From: an uncultured Clostridia bacterium
GTDB taxonomy: Bacteria; Bacillota; Clostridia; Oscillospirales; Acutalibacteraceae
Direction of reading: 5' to 3'
Length of the DNA: 64,000 nucleotides
Assembly (NCBI GenBank): GCA_904399395.1
Contig: CAJFPJ010000046.1
Location: 1 to 64,000, forward strand
Of this stretch, positions 54,088 through 62,060 are shown one piece after another (the first letter of the stretch is position 1; each line of letters opens with the position of its first letter). A program made the position numbers and the translations under genes. Below the pieces are notes generated by a model that was not told the DNA's origin, made no database searches, and saw nothing but the letters and a program-made list of their open reading frames with translations.

Positions 54088-55203
54088 ATGAAGGAAAAAG
54101 TAGCACTGGGCCTGGTCTTTCTTCTTTTGATGACTCTTCTTCCGACTCTGGCATTTTGCGGCGCTTCATCCCCTCAGGCACAGGAACCAGCTCCGTCTGC
54201 ATCTTCAGTAGACTCCACTTCCCAGAATGCCGGTTCAGAAGCCTCCGGATCGGACAAGACAAATTCCTCTTCCCCTGTGGGAACAGATACCGGCAAATCC
54301 GAACCGGAAACTTCCTCTAACCTTCCATCGGATACAGCCTCCGGAAGTAGTGATATATTCAAAATTCTAGATACCTCCACCGGTAATATTTTAGAGGTTC
54401 CCCGCATGGATTTTCTAAAGGGCTCCGCAGCAGCCGAAATGCCTCTTTCCTTTGAAATAGATGCCTTGGCCGCTCAGGCCGTAGCCGCCTATACCTATTA
54501 TGGCCGCATACGGGATAAAAACAGAGCCGATCCGGACGAAAACCTGAAAGGGGCCGATTTTTCCGCGGATGTGAGCAAATGGGAAAAATACGCTACCAAG
54601 GAGCAGATGCAAGAGCGTTGGGGAGACAATTTCGACGCCTACTACGAAAAGCTCACCCAGGCAGCGGAAAAGGCAAACGGTTACGTGCTCACCTATGAGG
54701 GAGAGCTCATAGATGCAACCTATTACGCTATTTCCGCAGGAGTCACAGAGAGTTCCAAGGATATTTGGGGCGGAGATCTTCCCTATCTCACTCAAGTGGC
54801 AAGCCCCGGCGATGAGCTGGCAGCTGGATTTCTTACCACAGAGACCTTCTCCTCTGATGATCTGAAAAAAGCGCTCTCTGCCGCATTTCCGGAGCTTTCC
54901 TTTCCCGATTCTCCCCGTGATTGGTTCGGAAAACTCACCCGCAGCAGTTCGGGCTCTGTGACAAAGGCCGTGGTCTGCGGAAAAGAGCTGGAAGGTGGGA
55001 AGCTACGATCCGCTTTGGGGCTCCGTTCCCAAAATTTCACAGTCTCCCAAAAAGATGATACCTTCACTTTCTCTGTAAAAGGCTACGGCCACGGAGTAGG
55101 TATGAGCCAGACCGGCGCTCAATATATGGCAAAACAGGGATCCGATTTCAAAGAGATTTTATCTTGGTATTATCCCGGAGCAAAACTGGCAAAAATCCAA
55201 TAA
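54088..55203 (+). CDS. spoIID: SpoIID-like protein (stage II sporulation D)
   Basis: A 371-residue lytic transglycosylase that removes stems-denuded septal peptidoglycan during engulfment, together with SpoIIM and SpoIIP in other species. The start at 54088 has GGGAGGAATGA upstream; signal-anchor VALGLVFLLLMTLLPTLAF. A Ser-rich linker (about 30-95) precedes the SpoIID fold: FLKGSAAAEMPLSFEIDALAAQAVAAYTYYG, GYVLTYEGELIDATYYAIS, then WGGDLPYLTQVASPGD and the end GYGHGVGMSQTGAQYMA. It marks the organism as a spore former. Confidence 0.92.
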   Translation: MKEKVALGLVFLLLMTLLPTLAFCGASSPQAQEPAPSASSVDSTSQNAGSEASGSDKTNSSSPVGTDTGKSEPETSSNLPSDTASGSSDIFKILDTSTGNILEVPRMDFLKGSAAAEMPLSFEIDALAAQAVAAYTYYGRIRDKNRADPDENLKGADFSADVSKWEKYATKEQMQERWGDNFDAYYEKLTQAAEKANGYVLTYEGELIDATYYAISAGVTESSKDIWGGDLPYLTQVASPGDELAAGFLTTETFSSDDLKKALSAAFPELSFPDSPRDWFGKLTRSSSGSVTKAVVCGKELEGGKLRSALGLRSQNFTVSQKDDTFTFSVKGYGHGVGMSQTGAQYMAKQGSDFKEILSWYYPGAKLAKIQ

Positions 55204-55613
55204 ACGCAATAAACGCACAGAAGTGACCCCCCTTTCCGGTAGACAAACATCACCGGAAGGGGGGGTATTGCATCATATAGGAAAAGAATCCATGGAACCG
55301 ATGAGGACAGATGAAATTTACACCTATCCCCGATTCCAAAATCTGCGCAGTTCTGTTTGCTTACATATTCTTCAGAACAGCCTGTCTCAAGCATATTCTT
55401 TCCCATTTCTCGTATACCTAGGAGGGAGCTTTTCACTATATATGCCGCTAGTTCTCCTCCAGAGATAGTTTTTCCGGCAGGAATGTGGTATCCTATGGCC
55501 AAGATAGAAACATTCACACAGGGGATTTGTCTCACCAGCCGTCTTTCTTTATCTTTCAGACATTCCCGGCCATCTCTGCGCACATCTAGAGGGGTTCCCA
55601 TTCCGATTTTCAT
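55170..55613 (-). pseudogene. Possible remnant of a spore DUF1256/YyaC-like protein
   Basis: A 147-codon frame without ribosome site, overlapping the SpoIID 3' end and a terminator hairpin. Only its first 75 residues look protein-like: MKIGMGTPL, VNVSILAIGYHI and GGELAAYIVKSSLLGIREMG resemble the last strand-helix part of GPR-related DUF1256 spore proteins. The remainder is probably chance sequence. Treated as a broken fragment. Confidence 0.25.
55227..55265 (+). terminator. Terminator after spoIID
   Basis: CCCCCCTTTCCGGT (55227-55240) pairs with ACCGGAAGGGGGGG (55252-55265) with one T-G pair; tail TATTGCAT is weak. The remaining bases up to 55821 hold only the remnant described at 55170-55613 and the upstream region of the sigma gene. 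Confidence 0.7.
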
Positions 55614-55821
55614 GTATTCTTAGCGGGTAACTCTTTCATATCTCTGTTTTTCTTGCAAATTTGGTGTATTCCCATACCACGAAATTCAGAGACAAAACGC
55701 CGATATTCTAGCTATATACGAGGCTATCGGCTCTTTCTTTATCTTCAAAATAAAAATTTTTAAAAACATGCGATAAAAAGCCTTTCTCCCGCATGTATAA
55801 GGCAGACAAGGAGGAGAGCAC

Positions 55822-56442
55822 ATGATTTCGATTTGCTTGATGCTAGCGGCTGAACAGCCTGACCGCAGTGAACTTTCCCTGCTGGAAGACCACATTGAAG
55901 CCACAGGGGCTGGTGATCCGGAAGCCTTTGCCACCCTATATGAAAAAACAAAAGCGGCGGTTTACGGATTTTCCCTATCTATTCTCAAACATGCTCAGGA
56001 TGCGGAGGACGTTTTGCAGGATACCTTCCTACACATTTACTCTGCTGCCGGAAAATACGAGAAAAAAGGGAGCCCTATGCCCTGGATTTTCACCATCGCC
56101 CGGAATCTCTGCCTGATGAGACTGCGCGCGAATCATCGGACGGAGGAACTTCCTGAGGATCGGGGAGAAGCTGTGGATCCAGAGGATACCTTCTCTTCCC
56201 TGGAGGACAGGCAGGTGCTTAAAGCCGCCATGACTCTTCTTTCCAGCGAGGAAAGACAGGTCATCATGCTGCATGCTGTGGGTGGCCTCAAGCATCGGGA
56301 AATCGCGGAGCTTTTGCAGATTCCCCTCTCCACCGCCCTGTCAAGATATCACAGAAGCCTGCAAAAAATGCGGCAGGCTCTGAAAGAACGGGCTGCTCCC
56401 CATGGCGGGAACCGGCCCTGTGCAAAGGAGGAACTACTATGA
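55822..56442 (+). CDS. ECF-type RNA polymerase sigma factor
   Basis: A 206-residue sigma factor with region 2 (EAFATLYEKTKAAVYGFSLS, then DAEDVLQDTFLHIYSAAGKY) and region 4 (LKAAMTLLSSEERQVIMLHA, GLKHREIAELLQIPLSTALSR). Region 3 is missing, as in ECF sigmas. AAGGAGGAGAGC precedes the ATG. Its stop overlaps the start of the RsgI-like gene (ATGA); the partner should hold it at the membrane until a signal is received. Confidence 0.93.
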   Translation: MISICLMLAAEQPDRSELSLLEDHIEATGAGDPEAFATLYEKTKAAVYGFSLSILKHAQDAEDVLQDTFLHIYSAAGKYEKKGSPMPWIFTIARNLCLMRLRANHRTEELPEDRGEAVDPEDTFSSLEDRQVLKAAMTLLSSEERQVIMLHAVGGLKHREIAELLQIPLSTALSRYHRSLQKMRQALKERAAPHGGNRPCAKEELL

Positions 56443-57932
56443 AAAACTCGGAGATCGAACGCCGACTGAAGGAAGACGTGGAAAAATCCGTCCCCGACGT
56501 TTTCGATTCTATTGAAGCAAGAAAAGGAACTGTCATCCCCATGACTCAGCCAAAAAATAAGAAAAAGCGCCGCACAGCGGTATTCGCCTCCATGGCCGCC
56601 GCACTGCTGCTGGTAGCCGGAGGCCTGGGAATAGCATTCGGTTCACAGCGCACCTCCCTGGGCGCAGTGGATTCCATTGTAAGCCTGGATGTGAACCCAA
56701 GCATCGAGCTGAAGATCGACAGCAATGAGAAGGTTGTGGAAACCAGTGCCCGAAACGAAGATGCACGCATTATCCTGGACGATATGGATCTGAAGGGAAC
56801 CGACCTTAACGTAGCGGTCAATGCAGTAGTTGGATCCATGCTGAAACATGGCTATATCACCCAGGATGCCAACTCCATTCTGGTATCCGTTGAAAATGCA
56901 GATTCCCAAAAGGGAGCCGCCCTTCAGAAAGAGCTGACAGATGAAATCAGCGGCATCCTGAAGGCCAGTTCCGTGGAGGCTTCTGTTTTGAGCCAGACCT
57001 TGGAAGAAGATACAGAACTGAAATCCCTGGCAGAAACCTATGGGATCTCCATGGGCAAAGCCAGCATGATCCGTCAAATCATGGAAAAGGATTCCCGGCT
57101 CACAGCCGCCGATCTGGCGGGGCTCACCATCAATGAACTGAACCTTCTCTCTTCCTCCCATCAGATCCAGCTGGATTCCATTTCTTCCACTGGCTCTGCC
57201 AGCAGCGGAAGCTATATTGGTGTAGAGAAGGCCCAGTCTATCGCGCTGGAGCATGCCAAGCTCTCCGCCGCCGATGTTTCCAAACTGAAGACCGAACTGG
57301 ACGCTGAGGATGGAATCATGGTATACGAGGTGGAATTCACCTACAAAAACACTGAATACGAATACGATATCAACGCCAAATCCGGGGCCATCGAAAAGAA
57401 TAAGAAAGAGACCGATGATGATTGGCAGGAAAACCAGAATTCCGGCGGTTCTTCCTCCTCTCAGTCCTCTCAGGGAGCCTCTGGCTATATCGGCCTTGCT
57501 AAAGCCAAGGAAATCGCGTTAAAGCATGCAGGTATCAGCGGAAATGTAACCATTTTGAAGGAAACGCTGGACGGAGACGATTACCCACCCGTTTACGAGA
57601 TCGAATTCTATAAAGACGGCACAGAATATGAATACGAAATTCACGCTCAGACAGGCGCTGTTCTGAAATCCGATCGTGAAAGAGAACAGGTTTCTTCCTC
57701 TGCTTCCTCCAGTTCCGGCCCATCCATTCAGGCCTCTAAAGCCAAGGAAATTGCTCTGAAACACGCAGGTGTTTCCGCCTCTTCTATCAAGGAATACAAA
57801 TGCGAACTGGATGAGGAAAATGACCGCCTGGTTTATGAAATCGAATTCTATTCTAACGGTATGGAATACGACTACGTTATCAGCGCATCGGACGGCAGCA
57901 TTCTGGAGCATTCCCGCGAGCAGGACGACTAA
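56439..57932 (+). CDS. RsgI-like anti-sigma factor with three PepSY domains
   Basis: A 497-residue single-pass membrane protein. Residues 1-45 are cytosolic and charged (ERRLKEDVEKSVPDVFDS), likely binding the sigma factor; helix at about 48-68 (VFASMAAALLLVAGGLGIAF). Outside, the segment VDSIVSLDVNPSIELKID is the signature of RsgI-type anti-sigmas, extending to about 240. Three PepSY-like domains follow at about 260-325, 349-410 and 428-497 (each with SKAKEIALKHAG-type helix and VYEIEFY-type strands), separated by Ser/Gln-rich linkers. The three repeats are similar also at DNA level, from internal duplication. Combination of RsgI and PepSY with an ECF sigma is unusual; SigI would be the usual RsgI partner. 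Confidence 0.88.
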   Translation: MKNSEIERRLKEDVEKSVPDVFDSIEARKGTVIPMTQPKNKKKRRTAVFASMAAALLLVAGGLGIAFGSQRTSLGAVDSIVSLDVNPSIELKIDSNEKVVETSARNEDARIILDDMDLKGTDLNVAVNAVVGSMLKHGYITQDANSILVSVENADSQKGAALQKELTDEISGILKASSVEASVLSQTLEEDTELKSLAETYGISMGKASMIRQIMEKDSRLTAADLAGLTINELNLLSSSHQIQLDSISSTGSASSGSYIGVEKAQSIALEHAKLSAADVSKLKTELDAEDGIMVYEVEFTYKNTEYEYDINAKSGAIEKNKKETDDDWQENQNSGGSSSSQSSQGASGYIGLAKAKEIALKHAGISGNVTILKETLDGDDYPPVYEIEFYKDGTEYEYEIHAQTGAVLKSDREREQVSSSASSSSGPSIQASKAKEIALKHAGVSASSIKEYKCELDEENDRLVYEIEFYSNGMEYDYVISASDGSILEHSREQDD

Positions 57933-57974
57933 CAGAATCCTTCATGTCCTTCCATTTTTCGATATCCACTCATA

Positions 57975-58018
57975 ATATAGACAAGGCGCCCCGTTTGAAC
58001 GGGGCGCCTTGTCTATAT
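57975..58018. terminator. 20-bp perfect hairpin after the PepSY gene
   Basis: A perfect 20-bp stem: left arm 57975-57994 and right arm 57999-58018, loop TTGA. The core is GGCGCCCCGT/ACGGGGCGCC. No T-tract follows on either side, only TATATAT-like ends. It may end both the sigma operon and the convergent small membrane gene. Confidence 0.8.
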
Positions 58019-58196
58019 ATGGTATAACATATCTCCAGTGCTTAACCTTCACACAGCTTTCACTACAGGATGGCTGATACAAATCTTCCTTGCTATTGTC
58101 TTTTTCCTGAAGTCGTCACAGTGGGCCAAGTATTCATATTCCATTGTTACTTTTTCCGCATAACGTTGTCCACAGCACAGGGAACCGGAATAGAGG

Positions 58197-58481
58197 TTAT
58201 TTTAAGCTCTCAAGTTTTTTGTCCAATTCCGTAATACGGCGGTTAACGCTGCAGCTTTCTATCTCCAATTCCTTCTCCAAACAATGAAGAAAAATAGTGA
58301 GGCCAATAATCACAACAGGCAAAAGAATTACCGCAAGATATCCAATGATCACCACAGAATAAGTTCCGCTAAGATAATGAGTATCGGCAAAGAGATGCAG
58401 TCCCCCTAGACAGGATAGAATAACACTTGCAATAGATAGAAACACAAAAAAGAACTTTAGCCTTCTTAAAGATGAAAACAT
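58197..58481 (-). CDS. Small two-helix membrane protein
   Basis: A 94-residue protein; start at 58481 (MFSSLRRLKFFFV) has GAGGGG 9 nt upstream, while the upstream TTG has no site. Helix 1 (FFFVFLSIASVILSCLGGL) and helix 2 (SVVIIGYLAVILLPVVIIGLTIFL) are followed by a coiled-coil-like tail (ELEIESCSVNRRITELDKKL). Architecture recalls small sensor or scaffold proteins; no family recognised. Confidence 0.65.
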   Translation of the reverse strand: MFSSLRRLKFFFVFLSIASVILSCLGGLHLFADTHYLSGTYSVVIIGYLAVILLPVVIIGLTIFLHCLEKELEIESCSVNRRITELDKKLESLK

Positions 58482-58559
58482 ATGAATTTTCCCCTCTTTC
58501 AAAAACAAAGTTGCAGGTGGTATCCAGCACTACGAACTCTACCGTACACCGGTCAATGC

Positions 58560-60206
58560 CTAGTCCAGTTGCTGCACAGCGCGCCGAAGCTCCAACACAG
58601 AATGAGGGGCTACCGTCAGCGATGCAGCACCACAGTCTAAAAAGAATTCCGTCAGAGTTATATCACCGGCAGCCTCTCCGCTGACAGTAAAGCTTATTCC
58701 CGCTTCCCGCGCCGCCTCCCCTACCATAGAGATCAGTTTCAGCACGGCAGGATGGTGAAAATCATATAAATACGCCACCCGGGGATTGTTCCTATCCGCC
58801 GCAGTGACAAACTGAGTCAGGTCGCTGGTGCCAATGCTGAAAAAATCCACTTCTTTGGCCAACGCCCCGGCAGTTAGAGCCGCTGCGGGTGTTTCTATCA
58901 TAATCCCCAAAGGCGTATTTTCGTCAAACGGAATCTTCTCCCGGCGAAGGGATTCTTTAGCCTTGTTCCAAAGTTCCCTGGCCTGTTTTACTTCTTGGAA
59001 GGTGGTGATCATGGGCAGCAGAACCCGCAAATCCCCGTTAGCGGAAGCGCGCAGAAGCGCCCGCATCTGCGTTGTCAAAATCTGCGGCATACTTAGGGAA
59101 AGGCGCATGGCCCGATATCCCATAGCGGGGTTATCCTCTTCCTGAAGATTCATATAGGGAAGCTGCCTGTCCGCTCCCGCATCCAGAGTCCGGATTACCG
59201 CCGGTCTGCCCCCCAGCTTTTCCAAGATAGCCGTATAGTGGCGGGTCTGTTCCTCTTCATCGGGATAATCCTCCCGGTTCATAAAATAATATTCCGTACG
59301 GTAAAGGCCAACCCCGTCCCCATCATTTTCCAAAACCTCTTCAATATCCTCGGGCCTGGTGATACTGGCATAAATCTGCAGGGTGCGGTTGCTTCTAGTC
59401 ACAGCTTTTGTTCCCCGAAGTTCCTGCAGTTCCTCTAAATGGAGAAAATAGCTATCCCGCCGCCGCCTGTAGCGGTGAAGAGTGTTTTCATCCGGATCCA
59501 AAAATATCCAGCCGGTAGAACCATCCAGCACCACTGCCTGATCTTGCTCTAATGCAGAGAAAGAGGGGCCCAACGCCATCACCATGGGGATTCCCAGTAT
59601 CCGAGCCAAAATAGCCGAATGAGAGCTGCGGGAACCCTCACGGGAAACTATAGCTGAAATCTTCTTTTTATCCAGTTGCATCATCATGCTGGGCACAACA
59701 CCCGCTACAGCCATAATACAGGGTTCCTCCCTGTTTTGAAGAAACTCGGAGTATTCACGGGGAAAATGGGGATCTAAAAGCTGCAGCAGCCTTCTGCTGA
59801 TATCCGCTACATCCGCCGCCCGGCCCCGCATATATTCGTCCTCCATAGAGGAAAATACAGCTGCAAACTGCCTCGCTGCCCTCCAGACGGCATATTCGGC
59901 GCTGGCTCCGTGTTTTACAATCCGATCGCGTATAGCCTCATAATAATCCTGATCCTGCAGCATCATGATATGCAGCTGAAAAATCATGGAGCTTTCCTTC
60001 CCCACGCGCCGGACAGCATCCAGATACACCCGGTTCAGATCGCTTTCCGCCTGCTTCCGGGCTTCTTCAAACCGTTTCAGCTCCGCGCAGCTATCCTTCC
60101 CTTCAACACGTTCCACTCTATAGCCCTGTTCCCCGGCAATAACCAGCCTCCCGATAGCGATGCCTCCGGAAGATCCGATCCCCCGTATTTTCTTCAACCG
60201 GTTCAC
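58560..60206 (-). CDS. ptsI: PTS enzyme I (phosphoenolpyruvate-protein phosphotransferase)
   Basis: A 548-residue enzyme that passes phosphate from PEP to HPr. The phospho-His is in EGSRSSHSAILARILGIP; the PEP-binding barrel has GVGLYRTEYYFMNR, LPMITTFQEVKQAR, GIMIETPAA and DFFSIGTSDLTQFV. Length is slightly below the usual 570. It lies 92 nt downstream of ptsH and shares its transcript. Confidence 0.93.
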   Translation of the reverse strand: MNRLKKIRGIGSSGGIAIGRLVIAGEQGYRVERVEGKDSCAELKRFEEARKQAESDLNRVYLDAVRRVGKESSMIFQLHIMMLQDQDYYEAIRDRIVKHGASAEYAVWRAARQFAAVFSSMEDEYMRGRAADVADISRRLLQLLDPHFPREYSEFLQNREEPCIMAVAGVVPSMMMQLDKKKISAIVSREGSRSSHSAILARILGIPMVMALGPSFSALEQDQAVVLDGSTGWIFLDPDENTLHRYRRRRDSYFLHLEELQELRGTKAVTRSNRTLQIYASITRPEDIEEVLENDGDGVGLYRTEYYFMNREDYPDEEEQTRHYTAILEKLGGRPAVIRTLDAGADRQLPYMNLQEEDNPAMGYRAMRLSLSMPQILTTQMRALLRASANGDLRVLLPMITTFQEVKQARELWNKAKESLRREKIPFDENTPLGIMIETPAAALTAGALAKEVDFFSIGTSDLTQFVTAADRNNPRVAYLYDFHHPAVLKLISMVGEAAREAGISFTVSGEAAGDITLTEFFLDCGAASLTVAPHSVLELRRAVQQLD

Positions 60207-60298
60207 CCCTTTTTGCCTGTTTTTACTGCAGCACTACAGCCTTTTCTGTGCAGACTTGCACTTCCGCCCTCGGCCTTGAGGACAGTCTCAGAAAATCT

Positions 60299-60556
60299 TT
60301 ACAGGTATTTCCGGCAGAAATCCCTCAGTTCCCGGCTAAGAGCTTCTTCATCCCCGCCTTCTATGGTGAAGGTGAGCATATCCCCTTGCTGCACACAAAG
60401 TGCCATGAGAGAAAACATCTTTTTTGCATCCGCTGTTTTCGACCCATCCTGAAGGGTAACGCTGCTCTCCGAATCCTGCAGGCGGTTCACCAACTCTGTA
60501 GCCACACGGGCATGCAACCCCAACTCATCCCGAACTTCATATGTAAACTGTTTCAA
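60299..60556 (-). CDS. ptsH: HPr-like phosphocarrier protein lacking the regulatory serine
   Basis: An 85-residue carrier. GLHARVAT holds the phospho-accepting His15. At position 46, where Gram-positive HPr has the Ser phosphorylated by HPr kinase, there is Lys (DAKKMFSLMA instead of KSIMGxMS). It can therefore take part in transport or phosphorelay, but not in the HPr(Ser-P)-CcpA pathway in the usual way. AAGGAGGAG precedes the ATG. Co-transcribed with ptsI. Confidence 0.88.
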   Translation of the reverse strand: MKQFTYEVRDELGLHARVATELVNRLQDSESSVTLQDGSKTADAKKMFSLMALCVQQGDMLTFTIEGGDEEALSRELRDFCRKYL

Positions 60557-60632
60557 GCATACTCCTCCTTACATCTGTACCCATACCGCAACAAGTGGCT
60601 CAGTATGATTCTACTTTTCTTAGTCCTCATAT

Positions 60633-60646
60633 TTCAGTATACTGAA
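60633..60646. promoter_or_regulatory. 14-bp palindrome over the ptsH -10 region
   Basis: TTCAGTATACTGAA is perfectly symmetric and covers the -10 hexamer of the ptsH promoter; probable operator. Confidence 0.55.
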
Positions 60647-60663
60647 GAATTTGAAAATGTCAA
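60636..60663 (-). promoter_or_regulatory. Promoter of ptsH-ptsI
   Basis: On the minus strand TTGACA (60663-60658), 16-nt spacer, TATACT (60641-60636), about 80 nt before the ptsH ATG. Confidence 0.7.
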
Positions 60664-60768
60664 TAAAGGATCAGATGCTTTTTTATATATTTTATATAGA
60701 ATCTACATAGAATTAAAAAAGAAAGCCCTTTTCCCTTCATCATAAATTAGGGAAAGAGCTTTCTGCAT

Positions 60769-61977
60769 TCATTTTGAACTTACGGCCAATTTATTAGATA
60801 TATCCACATCACACAGCTGTTTCATGCTATAAACGGCAGCCGCCTCTGTGATACCGTTTTCCTCAATATAATCATAGACATTCTGCGAATAATACCGCAG
60901 GTCGATCACATGGATCTCAGAATAATGCAGGCACAGGAACGGCACCAGGCTATTTGCATAGGAATCTTTCAGCAGCAGAAGCTTTCTGCCGTTATTCTGA
61001 TTTCGGTTCTTTACCACTTCTACACTGTGATTACCGCCCATGAAGGTGGAATACTTATCCTTTTTGTCCAGATATTCTTCCCAATAAAGGCCTTCATGCT
61101 CTTCGCCGCCCACCATCTGGACGATATCCTGAGGCTCTGCATATTCCGGCAGATACAGATCGTCCGGCGTCTGAAAACTATTAACAGCCTTGGAATACAG
61201 CGTTCCGTAAAACGAATTGCTAGCCAAGCGAAAAGTGAACTGATCCTGCCCATAGGGGGTAAATCCCATTTTCTGCGCCAGAACCTTATACCCCTCATAC
61301 GCACCAAAGGTGTTCCAATGATGGTCGGTCTTGTAATAGAAATCACCGTTCCAGCTGTCCAGGGTATCAAACAAATCCACGATCATAACATTTTCACCGG
61401 TCATTGTTTCCTGAATATAATTCAGTTCTTCTTTCTGATCGTGATTCTGAGCAAACAGAGGCAGATTTTCCCGCTGTTCCTGGCTTCCAGAAGGAACGGG
61501 CACAACCCAGAAAGGAAGTTTTGTCTCCTGGCCGAAGGTCTCAAGCCCCTGGATATTCCGCCGGAAAGTATCTGTGGTATTGGGAAGAAGCACTTCATAC
61601 ACATGATCCTTTTTCCCGAAATAAACCCCTCCCTCTGGGGGAACGGCGCTGTAATTGCTCCCCAAATCCTTCCGGCCTGTCAGCAGCTGAAAGCTTGTAT
61701 TCAGAGAAAGAAACTCCGTGCGCAGTGGGAACTGGTCGTTGACAAAAGCCTCCAAAGAATCGGTAAAGGAACCATCCAAAAGGGCATCCGTCTCCAAAGG
61801 AGGTGCCTGCTCCAGAACCCTATTCTCATTTTCAGAAAAAGACAATTTGGGAGCAAATATCAGATAAAAAGCCCCGGCCACAGCGAAAGCGAACAAAAGA
61901 ATCGTAGCCGCCACTTCTTCCGGCCGGCAGAGAGAGCTTCGCTTATGCATGGGCTTTTTTCTTTTTTCAGACTGCAT
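60769..61977 (-). CDS. DHHW/AlgX-like protein, partner of the MBOAT acyltransferase
   Basis: A 402-residue protein with one N-terminal helix (TILLFAFAVAGAFYLIF) that would put the SGNH-like catalytic domain outside. The signature FYYKTDHHWNTFGAYEGYKVL gives the family its name and matches AlgJ/AlgX. It probably passes acetyl groups from the MBOAT protein onto a cell-surface polymer. Start at 61977 (MQSEKRKKPMHKR) is set by AAAGGAG 8 nt upstream. Encoded about 85 nt after the MBOAT gene on the same strand. Confidence 0.88.
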   Translation of the reverse strand: MQSEKRKKPMHKRSSLCRPEEVAATILLFAFAVAGAFYLIFAPKLSFSENENRVLEQAPPLETDALLDGSFTDSLEAFVNDQFPLRTEFLSLNTSFQLLTGRKDLGSNYSAVPPEGGVYFGKKDHVYEVLLPNTTDTFRRNIQGLETFGQETKLPFWVVPVPSGSQEQRENLPLFAQNHDQKEELNYIQETMTGENVMIVDLFDTLDSWNGDFYYKTDHHWNTFGAYEGYKVLAQKMGFTPYGQDQFTFRLASNSFYGTLYSKAVNSFQTPDDLYLPEYAEPQDIVQMVGGEEHEGLYWEEYLDKKDKYSTFMGGNHSVEVVKNRNQNNGRKLLLLKDSYANSLVPFLCLHYSEIHVIDLRYYSQNVYDYIEENGITEAAAVYSMKQLCDVDISNKLAVSSK

Positions 61978-62060
61978 AGCCATTTCTCCTTTCACTGCCC
62001 GTAACCACCCTAACACAGACATACCCCTTGTCACTGCATTTCAGGCACGGGCGATATTGG

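Noticed and set aside
60910-62004. 364-codon plus-strand frame
   Set aside because: Antisense to the DHHW protein gene and lacking a ribosome site.
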